A stretch of 64,000 nucleotides of DNA. Origin: Marinobacter sp. JH2 (GTDB taxonomy: Bacteria; Pseudomonadota; Gammaproteobacteria; Pseudomonadales; Oleiphilaceae). The position numbers were made by a program, and so were the translations under genes. The stretch covers positions 3,620,731 through 3,684,730 of the forward strand of contig NZ_CP037934.1 in assembly GCF_004353225.1 (NCBI RefSeq), written 5' to 3'. Below are positions 26,806 to 37,996 of the stretch, piece by piece (position 1 is the first letter of the stretch; each line of letters opens with the position of its first letter). The notes beneath the pieces are model-generated. The model searched no databases, was not told the DNA's origin, and saw only the letters and a list, made by a program, of their open reading frames with translations.

Positions 26806-27900
26806 TTAGAAGTTGTACTGAGCTGCGAACATCAAGCGGTTCGCGTCTTCGCTGTCGCCGCCTTTGGTTTCGGTTTTCCAGTACTGGTATTCAACACCCA
26901 TCATTACGTTGGTAACCGGGGTCCACATGTAGTTGGCCAGAATGTTGGAGCGAGTCTCTTCTGCTGCCGAGGCATCTACATCTAGCTGAGTCATGCCGTA
27001 AACAAGGTTCACGCTGCGCCCGCTTCCGAGTGCAAGGCTTGCGCCAAGAGAACCACCGATACCTGAAACGCTCTCAAGCTCATCGTTTGAGTCTACGAAT
27101 GCGTCAGCTCCACCGGAGAGATAAAGGTATCCATTGGCACCGTCAGTGTAGACCACGTTACCTTGGATCGAGAGTGTGTCGGTTGCTTGTAGCTTGGCCG
27201 CACCGAAAACACCATACCCAAGAGTGGAATCGTCCTCACCACCGGTATCTGAGTCATCGTAGGAATTTTGCTTTACAAGGCCCGCAGCCGAGAATGAAAG
27301 AGCGTCCGATGAGCCTTCGTAGCGTGCTGTAAAGGCTGGAGTACCGTCTTTCTTGGTACCGCCATCGATTGAGCCTTTTGGATCTTCTGCAGAAACTGAA
27401 AGCCCGCCAGTGGTGTAACGCAATTGCGCAGTACGGGCCTGGTACCCGGCCCAGCCGGCAGCGCCGTTAAAGTCTAGAGTTGGCGTGTTGCCGGTAAAGC
27501 TACTGAAGTTAGACCAGGTTTGCCCCGCCAAGATGCCGTTGTACTCGCCGAATGCATGACGCAGACGGAAGTTGCCACCGCTTGCGAAGTCACCTTCGAT
27601 AACGACTTTAACGTCCTGCGGAAGCATGGTGCGTACACCGATACGGCTTTGAGCAGCCGAGGCATCGAAGTGCCCCTCGTTATCGGAACCTGAAACTCTG
27701 CCGAAATCACCAGCCAGTGTGCTGTTGTCAGCCGCGAGTTGTTCATTAATGTCGTAGGTAGCGGTTAGCCTTGCGTAGCCATATATATCGGCCTTCACAT
27801 CGCCCGCTTCGATCTCAAAAGCCTGCGCCTGAGAAGCCAATCCCAGCACTGTCAAAGCCGCCGTTGCACGAATCGCCATTCGCAATTTATTGTTCTGCAT
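26806..27900 (-). CDS. Outer-membrane porin, DcaP-like
   Basis: A protein of 364 residues with a signal peptide (AALTVLGLASQAQA, mature start FEIEAG). It has the repeated amphipathic strands of a 16-stranded porin and ends in FAAQYNF, with a C-terminal Phe as outer-membrane barrels require. The stretch FRLRHAFGEYNGILAGQTWSNF is typical of DcaP-type trimeric porins, which pass anionic small molecules such as dicarboxylates. The start at 27900 gives the signal peptide; a longer frame does not. It is monocistronic and divergent from astC. Confidence 0.85.
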   Translation of the reverse strand: MQNNKLRMAIRATAALTVLGLASQAQAFEIEAGDVKADIYGYARLTATYDINEQLAADNSTLAGDFGRVSGSDNEGHFDASAAQSRIGVRTMLPQDVKVVIEGDFASGGNFRLRHAFGEYNGILAGQTWSNFSSFTGNTPTLDFNGAAGWAGYQARTAQLRYTTGGLSVSAEDPKGSIDGGTKKDGTPAFTARYEGSSDALSFSAAGLVKQNSYDDSDTGGEDDSTLGYGVFGAAKLQATDTLSIQGNVVYTDGANGYLYLSGGADAFVDSNDELESVSGIGGSLGASLALGSGRSVNLVYGMTQLDVDASAAEETRSNILANYMWTPVTNVMMGVEYQYWKTETKGGDSEDANRLMFAAQYNF

Positions 27901-28104
27901 TGTTGTCTCCACATATTTGTTTTTGTTGGACCAGCACCAACTTAGTAATGTGTGAGTCATATTTCAAACAAAATTTGCAATAGGTAGACAAACGTCTAAG
28001 CAAGAGCGGACGTGAAGGTCGTACTGACTCGCCATGGGCTGTTCTTATGCAATCAGAGGCGTATTATGAGGGATTAAACCTGTCACTTAGTAATGCGTCA
28101 CTGA

Positions 28105-29328
<1,224 letters not shown>

Positions 29329-29392
29329 TAAGAAACCGGTGGCTTGACGCCAGAGCCGCTCACACTCTGAAGTGACAGAGGGAGGGTGCAGT

Positions 29393-30490
29393 ATGCTGAT
29401 TGTTCGGCCGTTTCAATCCACGGATCTCGACGACCTTTACGCCATGGCCCAGAGTGCCGGCAAGGGGCTAACCACCCTGCCGGCCGACCGAGAATTACTG
29501 CAACGCAAAATCGACTGGGCGACAGATTCGTTCAGCAAACGATGCAAACCGGAAGAGGCCCTGTATCTGTTTGCGCTTGAGGATACCGAAACCGGCCGAA
29601 TGGTTGGCGTCAGCGGTATTGAGGCTCGTGTAGGCCAGGATGAAGTATTCTACAACTACCGTCTGAGCCTTACAGTTAACGCCTCCCGAGAATTGGGTGT
29701 GCACGTGCGTACGCCCACCCTTCACCTTTCCAGCGACATGACCGACGCCACTGAAATCTGTTCGCTGTTGCTGGCGGATGACTATAAAGGGGGCGGCAAT
29801 GGCTTGTTGCTGTCCCGCAGTCGCTTTATGTTTCTGGATGATTTTCGGGAGTTCTTTTCGGACAAAGTGTTTGCTGAAATGCGCGGGGTGTCGGATAAAG
29901 ATGGGCAAAGCCCCCTTTGGAACGCCTTGGGTAGCAAATTTTTTGATATGGAATTTGTAGAAGCTGACCGGCTGTCGGGGTTGGGTAATAAGTCCTTCAT
30001 TGCCGAACTGATGCCCCAGTACCCGATTTACCTGTCTTTGTTGCCCGATTCCGCCAGAGAAGTCATCAGCCAAGTGCACGATAACACCCGCCCTGCACTC
30101 AAAATGCTCGAAGCCGAAGGGTTCAATTTCAATGGATTGGTCGATATCTTCGACGGCGGCCCGGTAGTTGAAGCTTTTTTGCACACCATTCGAACCGTGC
30201 GCGACTCTTTGAACCGGGAAGTGGTTGTGGGGGATTCACCCATAGACCTCGATGTACCGGCGGAGCACCGGGTGATGGTGTCCAATCGTTCGTTCGATAA
30301 CTTCCGGCTGACCACTCTGCCAATGAGCTGCATTGGGCAAGATACCGTAACCATTCCGCAGGCGATGGCTGAAGCTTTGCATCTAAAAAACGGAGATACC
30401 GTTCGTTTGGCGCCCCTTAAAGACGGTGGCCTTTCGCCCATTCATCTGGAAGACTCGATAGGGGTTAATGATGGCAAAACACGCAGTTGA
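29393..30490 (+). CDS. astA: Arginine N-succinyltransferase
   Basis: A protein of 365 residues with the AstA features: [19 protein letters not shown] at the N-terminus, [18 protein letters not shown] near 95, and [25 protein letters not shown] (split across about 165-190). It transfers succinyl from succinyl-CoA to arginine, the first step of the AST pathway. A single copy is present, rather than the paired aruF-aruG of Pseudomonas. ATG at 29393 has GGGAGGG before it. It overlaps astB by 23 bases. Confidence 0.95.
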   Translation: MLIVRPFQSTDLDDLYAMAQSAGKGLTTLPADRELLQRKIDWATDSFSKRCKPEEALYLFALEDTETGRMVGVSGIEARVGQDEVFYNYRLSLTVNASRELGVHVRTPTLHLSSDMTDATEICSLLLADDYKGGGNGLLLSRSRFMFLDDFREFFSDKVFAEMRGVSDKDGQSPLWNALGSKFFDMEFVEADRLSGLGNKSFIAELMPQYPIYLSLLPDSAREVISQVHDNTRPALKMLEAEGFNFNGLVDIFDGGPVVEAFLHTIRTVRDSLNREVVVGDSPIDLDVPAEHRVMVSNRSFDNFRLTTLPMSCIGQDTVTIPQAMAEALHLKNGDTVRLAPLKDGGLSPIHLEDSIGVNDGKTRS

Positions 30491-31811
30491 GGCTAACTTT
30501 GACGGGCTTGTAGGCCCAACTCACAATTACGCCGGGCTGTCTTGGGGGAATGTCGCGTCCAAATCGAATGTGAATGCGGAATCCAATCCGAAACAAGCCG
30601 CCTTACAGGGCCTGGCAAAAATGAAAGCGCTGGCCGATCGTGGCTATATGCAGGGCGTGTTGCCGCCTCATGAGCGGCCTCACTTGCCTACTTTGCGCGC
30701 CCTGGGGTTCGATGGCAGTGACGAGCAGATTCTGCAGGCTGCGGCAAAACAAACTCCGGCCATTTTGGCCGCTGTTTCGTCGGCTTCCACCATGTGGACA
30801 GCAAACGCGGCGACGGTTTCGCCCAGTGCCGATACTGCCGATCACCGGGTTCACTTCACGCCAGCTAATCTCAGCGCCAAATTCCACCGCTCTATTGAGT
30901 ACGAGGTTACCGGTCGGGCCTTGAAGGCTATCTTCCGCGACGAGCAGTACTTTGTTCATCATTCCGCGTTGCCTTCGGTTAGTCACTTCGGCGACGAGGG
31001 CGCAGCCAATCATACCCGCCTCTGCGGCCACTACGGAGAGCCGGGCGTTGAGCTGTTCGTATACGGGCAGCACGCGTTTAATCAGCAAGCACCGGCCCCG
31101 TTAAAGTACCCGGCGCGCCAAACGCTGGAAGCCTCCCAATCGATCGCCCGGTTGCACGGTTTGTCGAGCCGGAACACGGTATTCGCCCAGCAAAATCCAG
31201 CCGCTATTGATGCCGGCGTGTTTCATAACGATGTGATTGCGGTAGGCAATGGCAATTGCCTGTTTTACCACGAGTTGGCTTTTTTGGACGAGGCCAGGGT
31301 GCTGGCTGAGATCCGTGAACGCTTGCGGGGGGGCGAACTGGAAGCGATCAACGTGACCGCAGCGCAGGTGCCACTGGATGATGCCGTGTCTTCGTATCTG
31401 TTTAATAGCCAGTTGTTGAACAGTTCTGACGGCATGTTGCTGGTGGTGCCGGGCGAGTGTCGGGAGGTTGCTTCGGTTAGTCGGTATCTGGATGAGTTGG
31501 TGGCGTCCGGCGGCCCGATTACTTCGGTCGAAGTGATGGATGTGAAGCAGTCCATGCGTAATGGCGGGGGGCCTGCGTGTTTGCGTTTACGGGTGGTTCT
31601 GAATGATGAAGAACGCCACGCAATCAATCAGGGAGCGGTGCTAACCGACGAACTCTACGCGCGGCTGACAACCTGGGTGGAAACTCATTACCGCGACCGG
31701 CTCGTTCAGCAAGACCTCGCAGACCCAAAGCTATTGAATGAAGTCCGACAGGCGTTGGACGAACTCACCGGCATTCTGCAGCTTGGCTCTATCTACGATT
31801 TTCAGCGGTAG
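30468..31811 (+). CDS. astB: N-succinylarginine dihydrolase
   Basis: A protein of 447 residues (446 if the second of two adjacent ATGs is used). The start [21 protein letters not shown], split here as [10 protein letters not shown] and [11 protein letters not shown], is the AstB signature. The catalytic Cys lies in [11 protein letters not shown] near 366, and His residues in [11 protein letters not shown] near 247. It converts succinylarginine to succinylornithine, ammonia and CO2. It overlaps astA. The next gene converges after seven bases, so astD is not in this run. Confidence 0.96.
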   Translation: MMAKHAVEANFDGLVGPTHNYAGLSWGNVASKSNVNAESNPKQAALQGLAKMKALADRGYMQGVLPPHERPHLPTLRALGFDGSDEQILQAAAKQTPAILAAVSSASTMWTANAATVSPSADTADHRVHFTPANLSAKFHRSIEYEVTGRALKAIFRDEQYFVHHSALPSVSHFGDEGAANHTRLCGHYGEPGVELFVYGQHAFNQQAPAPLKYPARQTLEASQSIARLHGLSSRNTVFAQQNPAAIDAGVFHNDVIAVGNGNCLFYHELAFLDEARVLAEIRERLRGGELEAINVTAAQVPLDDAVSSYLFNSQLLNSSDGMLLVVPGECREVASVSRYLDELVASGGPITSVEVMDVKQSMRNGGGPACLRLRVVLNDEERHAINQGAVLTDELYARLTTWVETHYRDRLVQQDLADPKLLNEVRQALDELTGILQLGSIYDFQR

Positions 31812-31818
31812 CACCGGT

Positions 31819-32439
31819 TTACTGGGTTGCTATCGAGTGTGACAGCATGTCCATGGTGTGCTGGATCAGCGTGTCGGAAGGCATGCTTTCTCCTTCGCAC
31901 AACATGATCACGCCGTGCAAGGCGCCTCTCAAATAGAGAGCTGTCTGGGTAGGGTCGGTAATACGTTCTTTATTCATGGTGTCGTCTTCCAGGCCTTTCT
32001 GGAGGGCGGCCACCATGAGTCCGATCAGTTCATCCCGCGAACAAAGCATTTCTGCTGCCTGGGTTTCATCCACGTCGGCAATCACGGTGGATGCTTTAGT
32101 AAGCGCAGCAAAGTACTCCGGTTCCTCTTGGTAGAATTGGTAATAGGCCTCACCCATAGCGCGAATCTGTGCGATGCCGGTGTCGTTGGGGCAATGGGAG
32201 GCTTTAAATCGCTCCACCAAATTTTGTCCCGCCCGCTGCATGATCCCCATCTGAATGGCCGCTTTATCTTTAAAGTACACATACAAGAGTGCCCGACTAA
32301 GGTTGGCGGTCCGGGCAATGTCGTCCATGGACGTGCGGTCGTAGCCTTTGTCGGAGAAAACGGTTTCGGCCGCATCCAGTATGGCGTCGTATCGTGCCTG
32401 TTTTTCCTTTTCTCGGCGTGATTTCAACGGCTCATTCAT
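31819..32439 (-). CDS. TetR-family regulator of the adjacent RND pump
   Basis: A protein of 206 residues with an N-terminal TetR helix-turn-helix: ILDAAETVFSDKGYDRTSMDDIARTANLSRALLYVYFKDK, split over about residues 20-60. The C-terminal ligand-binding part is divergent. It is transcribed away from the RND efflux genes, with a 166-base gap containing strong dyads, the usual layout for a TetR repressor of a pump. The inducer is unknown. Confidence 0.88.
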   Translation of the reverse strand: MNEPLKSRREKEKQARYDAILDAAETVFSDKGYDRTSMDDIARTANLSRALLYVYFKDKAAIQMGIMQRAGQNLVERFKASHCPNDTGIAQIRAMGEAYYQFYQEEPEYFAALTKASTVIADVDETQAAEMLCSRDELIGLMVAALQKGLEDDTMNKERITDPTQTALYLRGALHGVIMLCEGESMPSDTLIQHTMDMLSHSIATQ

Positions 32440-32498
32440 GGCTTACGGTTTCCTCAGGGCTGGCTGTGCGATGACTAAGTATCGATGAAAACCTATTA

Positions 32499-32537
32499 TT
32501 GACAAATTGTCAAAGAGTGACATTATGTCGTCATAAT
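32499..32537. promoter_or_regulatory. Operator/promoter dyads between tetR and RND genes
   Basis: TTGACAA-A-TTGTCAA (32499-32513) is a perfect 15-base dyad. GACAT-T-ATGTC (32519-32529) and ATTATG-TCGT-CATAAT (32522-32537) follow directly. TTGTCA (32508-32513), 18 bases, and CATAAT (32532-32537) could be the promoter of the RND operon. A repressor bound to the first dyad would cover its -35. The TetR product next door is the likely ligand. Confidence 0.6.
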
Positions 32538-32605
32538 AGGGCTGCTTGTAATTCATGGGTTGGCAAGCCCACCACTAACCATTCAGGGAAAGGGGCTTTC
32601 TGTTC

Positions 32606-33691
32606 ATGTCTCCCATAAAACGTTCTCTCCCATTTACCGTTGTTACCCTCGTGCTCGTAATGTTGTCTTTAACGGGGTGTCGTGGCGGGAGCAGTGAAAC
32701 CGCAGAAAAATCAGCAACGGTATCGGTTCGTGTTGCGGAGGTCACCGGGGGCCAAGTGGAGGAGATTCCGCTGCGTTTCTCCGGCATTGTTCGTGCTGCC
32801 CAACGCGCGACTTTGACCTTTCAGGTTAGTGGAACGCTGAAAGAGCGGCCGGTAGAGTTGGGCCAGATGGTGAACCCCGGTGATACCTTAGCCAGGCTGT
32901 ATAACCCCGCTTTGCAACCGGCTCAGGACTCTGCCAAAGCCAAACTCCAAGAGCTGAAAACCCAGTTCAACCAGGCACAGCGGGAGTGGGAACGTTCGGT
33001 TCGCCTGCATAAGCGCGGCGTGGTGTCTGAACAGAGCCTGGAACAGATTGCTGCGCGCCGGGATTCGTTGCGAGCGAGCATGGCTACTGCTGAAGCAGCG
33101 TTGTCGGAAGCAACCCACCTGCTAGAAGAAAGTGTATTGAAGGCGCCGTTTGCGGGTCAGTTGGAAGCCTTGTTGGTTGAGCGCGATGAATTTGTTTCGG
33201 CGGGGCAGCCGGTTATGCGTTTGTCATCACCGCTGGGACGCGAAGTTGAAGTTCGAGTGCCGGCGCATCTACTGAGCCATGTGCGTGTGGGTATGGAATT
33301 GCCGGTCTGGCAAGTTCAGGACCGCAACCGGGTTCCTGAGACTGGAACCGTGATTGAAATTGCTCAAGGCAGTTCTATTCGGGGCGAGCTGCATCCTGTG
33401 CTAGTTAGTTTGCCCGCGAACTCACTGTCATCCGGAGAACCCGTTGAAGTAGGCATTACGCCGGTACGGGAATCGGCTGTAACCGTGCCGATGCTGGCGG
33501 TGGTGCGCGATGCTGCCGGCACCAGCGTTTATCGTGTTAGCGACGGTGTGGCACTTCGGGTACCCGTAAAAGTTGAGCGGGTGATTGGTGAGCGAGTGAT
33601 GGTGCACCCCGGCGAACTTCAGCCCGGTGATCAGGTGGTGTATGCCGGCATGACACGATTGGTGGATGGCGACACCGTGGAGGTACGCTAA
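32606..33691 (+). CDS. RND efflux periplasmic adaptor (lipoprotein)
   Basis: A protein of 361 residues with a lipoprotein signal peptide (MLSLTGC, Cys at residue 25). The membrane-fusion fold shows a lipoyl half-motif GTLKERPVELGQMVNPGDTLARL near 75-100. An alpha-hairpin follows (about 105-175), then the second lipoyl half near 180, a beta-barrel, and a membrane-proximal domain with GDQVVYAGMTRLVDGDTVEV at the end. It links the inner-membrane pump to an outer-membrane channel, which is not encoded here. Its stop shares one base with the pump start. Confidence 0.92.
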   Translation: MSPIKRSLPFTVVTLVLVMLSLTGCRGGSSETAEKSATVSVRVAEVTGGQVEEIPLRFSGIVRAAQRATLTFQVSGTLKERPVELGQMVNPGDTLARLYNPALQPAQDSAKAKLQELKTQFNQAQREWERSVRLHKRGVVSEQSLEQIAARRDSLRASMATAEAALSEATHLLEESVLKAPFAGQLEALLVERDEFVSAGQPVMRLSSPLGREVEVRVPAHLLSHVRVGMELPVWQVQDRNRVPETGTVIEIAQGSSIRGELHPVLVSLPANSLSSGEPVEVGITPVRESAVTVPMLAVVRDAAGTSVYRVSDGVALRVPVKVERVIGERVMVHPGELQPGDQVVYAGMTRLVDGDTVEVR

Positions 33692-36600
33692 TGACGCGTA
33701 GTCTTCTTAATTATCAGCGATTGTTGGGTATGGTGGTGACCATGCTTTGCTTGTTGGGGCTCGCTGCGTACAGCACTATGCCCCGACAGGAGGACCCGTC
33801 TTTTCCTTATCGCGCGGGTATAATTTCAGTGAATTACCCGGGTGCGAGTGCCGAAGCGGTTGAGCGGCTGGTGTTACGGCCTTTAACCGATGAACTGCGG
33901 CAGGTTGAAGAGGTTGATTTCAGTCAAGGCACGGCCCGTACCGGTGTGGCCTTGGCCCGAATTAAACTGCTGGATCGCATCTACGACACCGATGCGGCGT
34001 GGGATCGGGTGCGTCAGGCGATGGAGCGCGCCAAACAGGATTTCCCCGATGGTGTAGGACAGATGAGCCTTGACGACCGGCTTATTGATATCCCCGCGGT
34101 GCTGCTGGCGGTGGGCGGTTCGCCTTCCGTGACGGAACTGTCGAAAGCTGCGGAACGCCTTAAGCAGAACCTCTCAGATATTCCGGGTGTCTCCCGCATC
34201 GAGCTTGAAGGCGATGTGGATGAACAAATCACACTGGCGTTAGACGACGCCGCATTGTTCCGGCTAGGCATTTCCCCACAGCGAGTGTTGCAAACACTGT
34301 CTCAGCGTAACCAAACCACGCCCGGGGGGTTTGTGGTGGTGGATGGAAAGCGCTTATCTGTTTTGCCCAACTCCGAATTCAGCAACATCGAAGCCATTCG
34401 CGCGACGCCCATCGAATTGCCGGATGGCTCGCAGGTTCCTCTCGCAGCTGCCGCCGAAGTTTGGCGTGGCCCGGTTGAGCCGCGTCAGCCGGAAACCTGG
34501 TTTGATGGCGAACGGGTCGTTTTGGTATCCCTCATCATGGAAGAAGGCAACACCGATGCCATTCGCTTTGGGGAGCGAATCCGCAACAGGCTAGATGAGG
34601 TTCGCTCGGACTTCGAGCCCTTCGAACTGAGGGAAATGTTTTTCCAGCCCGACAAGGTGTCAGACCGACTGGATAATCTGGCGTGGAGCCTGGTGCTCTC
34701 GGTACTGATTATCGTAGCGGTGGTGTTTACTGGAATGGGCATACGAATGGGCCTGCTGGTGGCCTCTATCCTGCCGATGGTGGCAATGATCAGTGTGGGG
34801 CTATACGACCTCGGTGGCGGCGTACTGCACCAGATTGCCGTGATTGGCATGGTGATTTCGCTTGGTATTCTCATCGATAACGCCATCGTGATCGTGGAAA
34901 GCATTCAGGGTTATCTGGATGTCGGTATGCGCCGCTTGGATGCGCTTAAGAAAGCGGTTAGTGAATTGGCGGGGCCCCTTGGCGCCTCAACCGGTACCAC
35001 GCTTGCGGCCTTCGCACCGTTGCTCATGGCTAAAGGGGGGGCTGCCGACTTCACCCGCGGCGTTCCCGTTATGATCATGCTGACGCTGTCCGTCAGCTAC
35101 CTGCTGGCGATCTCGGCTGTTCCTTTATTGGCGACTCGTTTTCTAAAAGCCCGCAAGAACGTGAGTGAAGACCGGCTGGTTGGCTTTGCTCGTGTTCTCG
35201 GCGGTTTGGTCTACCGACATCCGTCCAAGCTGATCCTTTTGGGTACAGTGCTCGTTGCCATCAGCGTGGGTTTGACACCGTTTATGGCTCAGCAATTCTT
35301 CCCGAACGCAGACCGACCGCGGGTGATTGTCGAAATGTACATGCCGGAAGGCACCGATCAGGCCCGGACCGCGGAAGTTGCCGAGAACCTGGAACGTGCC
35401 ATTCGCACCCAGCCCGAAGCGTTGGAAGTGCACCGCTTTGTTGGCTTTACCGGCCCAAGTTTCTACTACAACTTGCAGCGTGCACCGCAATCACCGAACC
35501 GGGCTCGCCTGGTGGTGCAAACGCCTACTTTGGCAGACACCACCGATTTGGTTCGAAAGATCCGTAAAGAGGTAGCCCAAAACTTGCCGGAACTGGAAAT
35601 CTCCGTGGGGATTCTGGGGCAGGGCCCACCACGCACTGCGCCTGTTGATGTGCGTGTTTACCATGCGGATGACGATGTCCGAGTGTTGGCAACCGAACAG
35701 ATCTATTCGATCCTTCGTGATGTGGAAGGCACTGTAGACGTCCGCCACGATCTGGACATCGGTGTGCCGAGCATCGCCATCAATGTGGACGACGCGACCG
35801 CGGCCCGTTATGGCCTGACCCGTGCTGATGTAGCACAAAGCCTTTATGGACAGAGTTTCGGTGCCATGGCAGAACGCTATCGCCAGGAAGAAGACCCGAT
35901 CCCCATCGTGCTTCGCTCGCGTGAGGGTACCTCTTTGTCGTTGTCGCGCTTGTTGTCGGTAAACATCTACAACAACCGTGGTGATGCTATCCCGCTGTCT
36001 GCCGTGGCTACAGCTGAAACCACGTGGGAGCCTGCAGCCCGGTACCTGCGCAACGGGGTACGGGTGAACGCGGTAGCCGCCAATCTGGAAAAGGGCTACA
36101 GCTTTAGCCAGGCGCTCGACGGACTGAACGCAGCACTGGAAGACAGTCCGCTACCATCCGGAACGCGCCTGGAAATGGGCGGCGATGCTGAGGGCTCAAA
36201 TGACGCCAACAGCGCGCTGCTCACCGCAGCACCCATTGGCATGCTGTTGTTGCTGTTCTTTTTGCTGCTGCAGTTCAACTCATTCCGCCGTGTGGGCATT
36301 ATCTTGCTGACCGTGCCCTTGGCGACGGTGGGAATATTCCCCGGCCTGGTGTTGTCGGGCTCGCCCTTTGGTTTTCAGTCGCTTTTGGGAGTGATTGCGT
36401 TAGTAGGCATTGTGGTCAACAACGCCATCGTTCTGCTGGACGTGATGGATCGGGAGTTGGAAAAGGGCAGGGCAATCAAAGATGCGGTCAGAACCGCAGT
36501 AGAGCGCCGCACCCGGCCAATACTGCTCACTACCGCCACCACAGTGGCCGGATTGCTGCCGCTGGCGCTCTCCAGTTCCACATTATGGCCACCCATGGCA

Positions 36601-36717
36601 TGGGCGATTATCTCCGGCTTGCTGGCCTCTACGGTGCTGACTTTGCTGGTGATCCCGGCCGTGTGCACCAAACTCATCAAACTACCGGTGGCAGAACCTG
36701 AAAACGCCCCGGCATGA
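33691..36717 (+). CDS. RND efflux pump permease
   Basis: A protein of 1008 residues with the twelve-helix RND layout and two large periplasmic loops (about 35-330 and 545-845). In the fourth membrane segment the sequence is GILIDNAIVIVE, with Asp396-Asn397 where AcrB has two Asp. The eleventh-segment region has IVVNNAIVLLDVMD. It belongs to the hydrophobe/amphiphile side of the superfamily, but is shorter and more divergent than AcrB, and the substrate is unknown. The TetR gene and the adaptor complete the module; no outer-membrane factor is nearby. Confidence 0.9.
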   Translation: MTRSLLNYQRLLGMVVTMLCLLGLAAYSTMPRQEDPSFPYRAGIISVNYPGASAEAVERLVLRPLTDELRQVEEVDFSQGTARTGVALARIKLLDRIYDTDAAWDRVRQAMERAKQDFPDGVGQMSLDDRLIDIPAVLLAVGGSPSVTELSKAAERLKQNLSDIPGVSRIELEGDVDEQITLALDDAALFRLGISPQRVLQTLSQRNQTTPGGFVVVDGKRLSVLPNSEFSNIEAIRATPIELPDGSQVPLAAAAEVWRGPVEPRQPETWFDGERVVLVSLIMEEGNTDAIRFGERIRNRLDEVRSDFEPFELREMFFQPDKVSDRLDNLAWSLVLSVLIIVAVVFTGMGIRMGLLVASILPMVAMISVGLYDLGGGVLHQIAVIGMVISLGILIDNAIVIVESIQGYLDVGMRRLDALKKAVSELAGPLGASTGTTLAAFAPLLMAKGGAADFTRGVPVMIMLTLSVSYLLAISAVPLLATRFLKARKNVSEDRLVGFARVLGGLVYRHPSKLILLGTVLVAISVGLTPFMAQQFFPNADRPRVIVEMYMPEGTDQARTAEVAENLERAIRTQPEALEVHRFVGFTGPSFYYNLQRAPQSPNRARLVVQTPTLADTTDLVRKIRKEVAQNLPELEISVGILGQGPPRTAPVDVRVYHADDDVRVLATEQIYSILRDVEGTVDVRHDLDIGVPSIAINVDDATAARYGLTRADVAQSLYGQSFGAMAERYRQEEDPIPIVLRSREGTSLSLSRLLSVNIYNNRGDAIPLSAVATAETTWEPAARYLRNGVRVNAVAANLEKGYSFSQALDGLNAALEDSPLPSGTRLEMGGDAEGSNDANSALLTAAPIGMLLLLFFLLLQFNSFRRVGIILLTVPLATVGIFPGLVLSGSPFGFQSLLGVIALVGIVVNNAIVLLDVMDRELEKGRAIKDAVRTAVERRTRPILLTTATTVAGLLPLALSSSTLWPPMAWAIISGLLASTVLTLLVIPAVCTKLIKLPVAEPENAPA

Positions 36718-36720
36718 TGA

Positions 36721-36757
36721 CGTCAGGCAGGGTGGCGATCCATTACCCTGCCTGACG
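36721..36757. other. Hairpin at the RND/astE convergent junction
   Basis: CGTCAGGCAGGGT (36721-36733) pairs perfectly with ACCCTGCCTGACG (36745-36757) around 11 bases. It begins three bases after the RND stop and overlaps the last codons of astE. There is no clear T run, so it may be a weak terminator or a transcript-end stabiliser. Confidence 0.65.
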
Positions 36758-37792
36758 CTTATTCCTTGCTCTAACCATTAAGCCAACCCGTTGCCCCACC
36801 GGAACCTCTCGATTCGGGAATACAATCGCTTCGGCCTCTGCGCCCACACGGTAACAACTCTCACCATCTTCCCAAATTACCGTACCCGGCGGGTACAGAG
36901 TAAAATTAGACGCATCCTCGGGCACATGAAACCGAAACCCCGGCCCGGTATTCAAAACCTCATGCACCACCTCAAACACCGTCAGTTGCTCTGAGTTCTG
37001 GGACTGTGGCGCTGGCGCACCACGAAACCGCCGCCGCAACGCCAGTTGAATACCGTTAAAACGCTGCAAATCATTCTGACCAAACGGCCGCACTTTCCCA
37101 AGCTCTACGGTAAAACTCTCGGCACCCAGCTGGCTGGCAGTAAACGAAGAAAACACCGTGGACTCTTTGTGCTGCAGCAGCAGCGCTCCCACCTCCGCCT
37201 CCAGCAAAAACGCACACTGCTCCCGCGGAACCAAACGCCCCGGTACAAACGGATACAACGCAAAGCGTTCCTGCTTTGACGGCCGAATCGCCGTATGTAA
37301 ATCGTAATGGCTCAACGCCAGAGCCGAATGCTCTGCGGCAAACGCCCGACAGATTTCCTCGATAAACCGGGCCCGCTTGGCTTCTGGCAAGTCTGCATAT
37401 TCCGCCTTCTCATGAGCGCCGTTAAATAACCGGTTCATGTTTACATCCAAAAACCGTTTACCGGCTGCCATGGCTGGCGGATTACCGAGAATCAGCAGCA
37501 GCGGGCAAGCCAATCGCCACTCGCGTGCGAGCAACCCGGAGACCAGCCCATTCAATACCTCAATCGGTGCCGTCTCGTTACCATGAACCCCCGCTGAAAC
37601 AATCAAGGCCTCGTGGTTCGGGTTATCCCGTTCAACGGGTGGTGTGAGCCACAGTACGCCGTTGGCGATTCGGGCAACGTGGGTGCCGTCCGCAAGTTGC
37701 GAGGTGGTTTCAGGAAGGTTAGAGGAAGCGAATGAAAGGGTGTGCGAAAGCCAGTCGGGAGAAGTGCCGAAAAGGTGTGTGAGCGTGTTCAT
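36743..37792 (-). CDS. astE: Succinylglutamate desuccinylase
   Basis: A protein of 349 residues in the AstE/aspartoacylase zinc family. The metal ligands are seen in SAGVHGNETAP near 75 (His and Glu) and HYDLHTAIRPSK near 160 (His). RFLDVNMNRLFNG near 117 and FTVELGKVRPFGQND near 225 are further family blocks. It would release glutamate and succinate at the end of the AST pathway. It lies at the 3' end of the minus-strand arginine-type transporter operon, not with astCAB. The start at 37792 has GGGAGAGGG upstream. Confidence 0.92.
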   Translation of the reverse strand: MNTLTHLFGTSPDWLSHTLSFASSNLPETTSQLADGTHVARIANGVLWLTPPVERDNPNHEALIVSAGVHGNETAPIEVLNGLVSGLLAREWRLACPLLLILGNPPAMAAGKRFLDVNMNRLFNGAHEKAEYADLPEAKRARFIEEICRAFAAEHSALALSHYDLHTAIRPSKQERFALYPFVPGRLVPREQCAFLLEAEVGALLLQHKESTVFSSFTASQLGAESFTVELGKVRPFGQNDLQRFNGIQLALRRRFRGAPAPQSQNSEQLTVFEVVHEVLNTGPGFRFHVPEDASNFTLYPPGTVIWEDGESCYRVGAEAEAIVFPNREVPVGQRVGLMVRARNKRQAG

Positions 37793-37862
37793 GAAACCCT
37801 CTCCCGTATAGTTTTTGTGATTACCGGAGCGGGCCAAACTTGAGGCCCAGAAGCAGGTTCTG

Positions 37863-37966
37863 GGCTGGGTGTCGGGGTGGTCTTGCCGAGAATTTCGAAG
37901 GCCAAGGATGGCCTGAGAGAAGCGCACATGGATGTGCTCGTAGCGGTTCTCGGCAAGACCACCCCG
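37863..37966. repeat. Palindromic intergenic repeat, family A, copy 2
   Basis: Bases 37869-37892 and 37937-37960 are perfect inverted repeats of 24 bases. The stem extends outward to 37863/37966 through two G-U pairs and four more pairs. The centre (37893-37936 and the inner arm edges) matches the element at 4361-4472 in opposite orientation, sharing gaagcgcacatggatgtgct and ggccaagga. The arms are unrelated to that copy. It lies between the permease gene and astE, so the whole operon transcript would fold here. Confidence 0.85.
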
Positions 37967-37996
37967 ACACTTAGCCTTGCACCAATAGTAAAAGAA

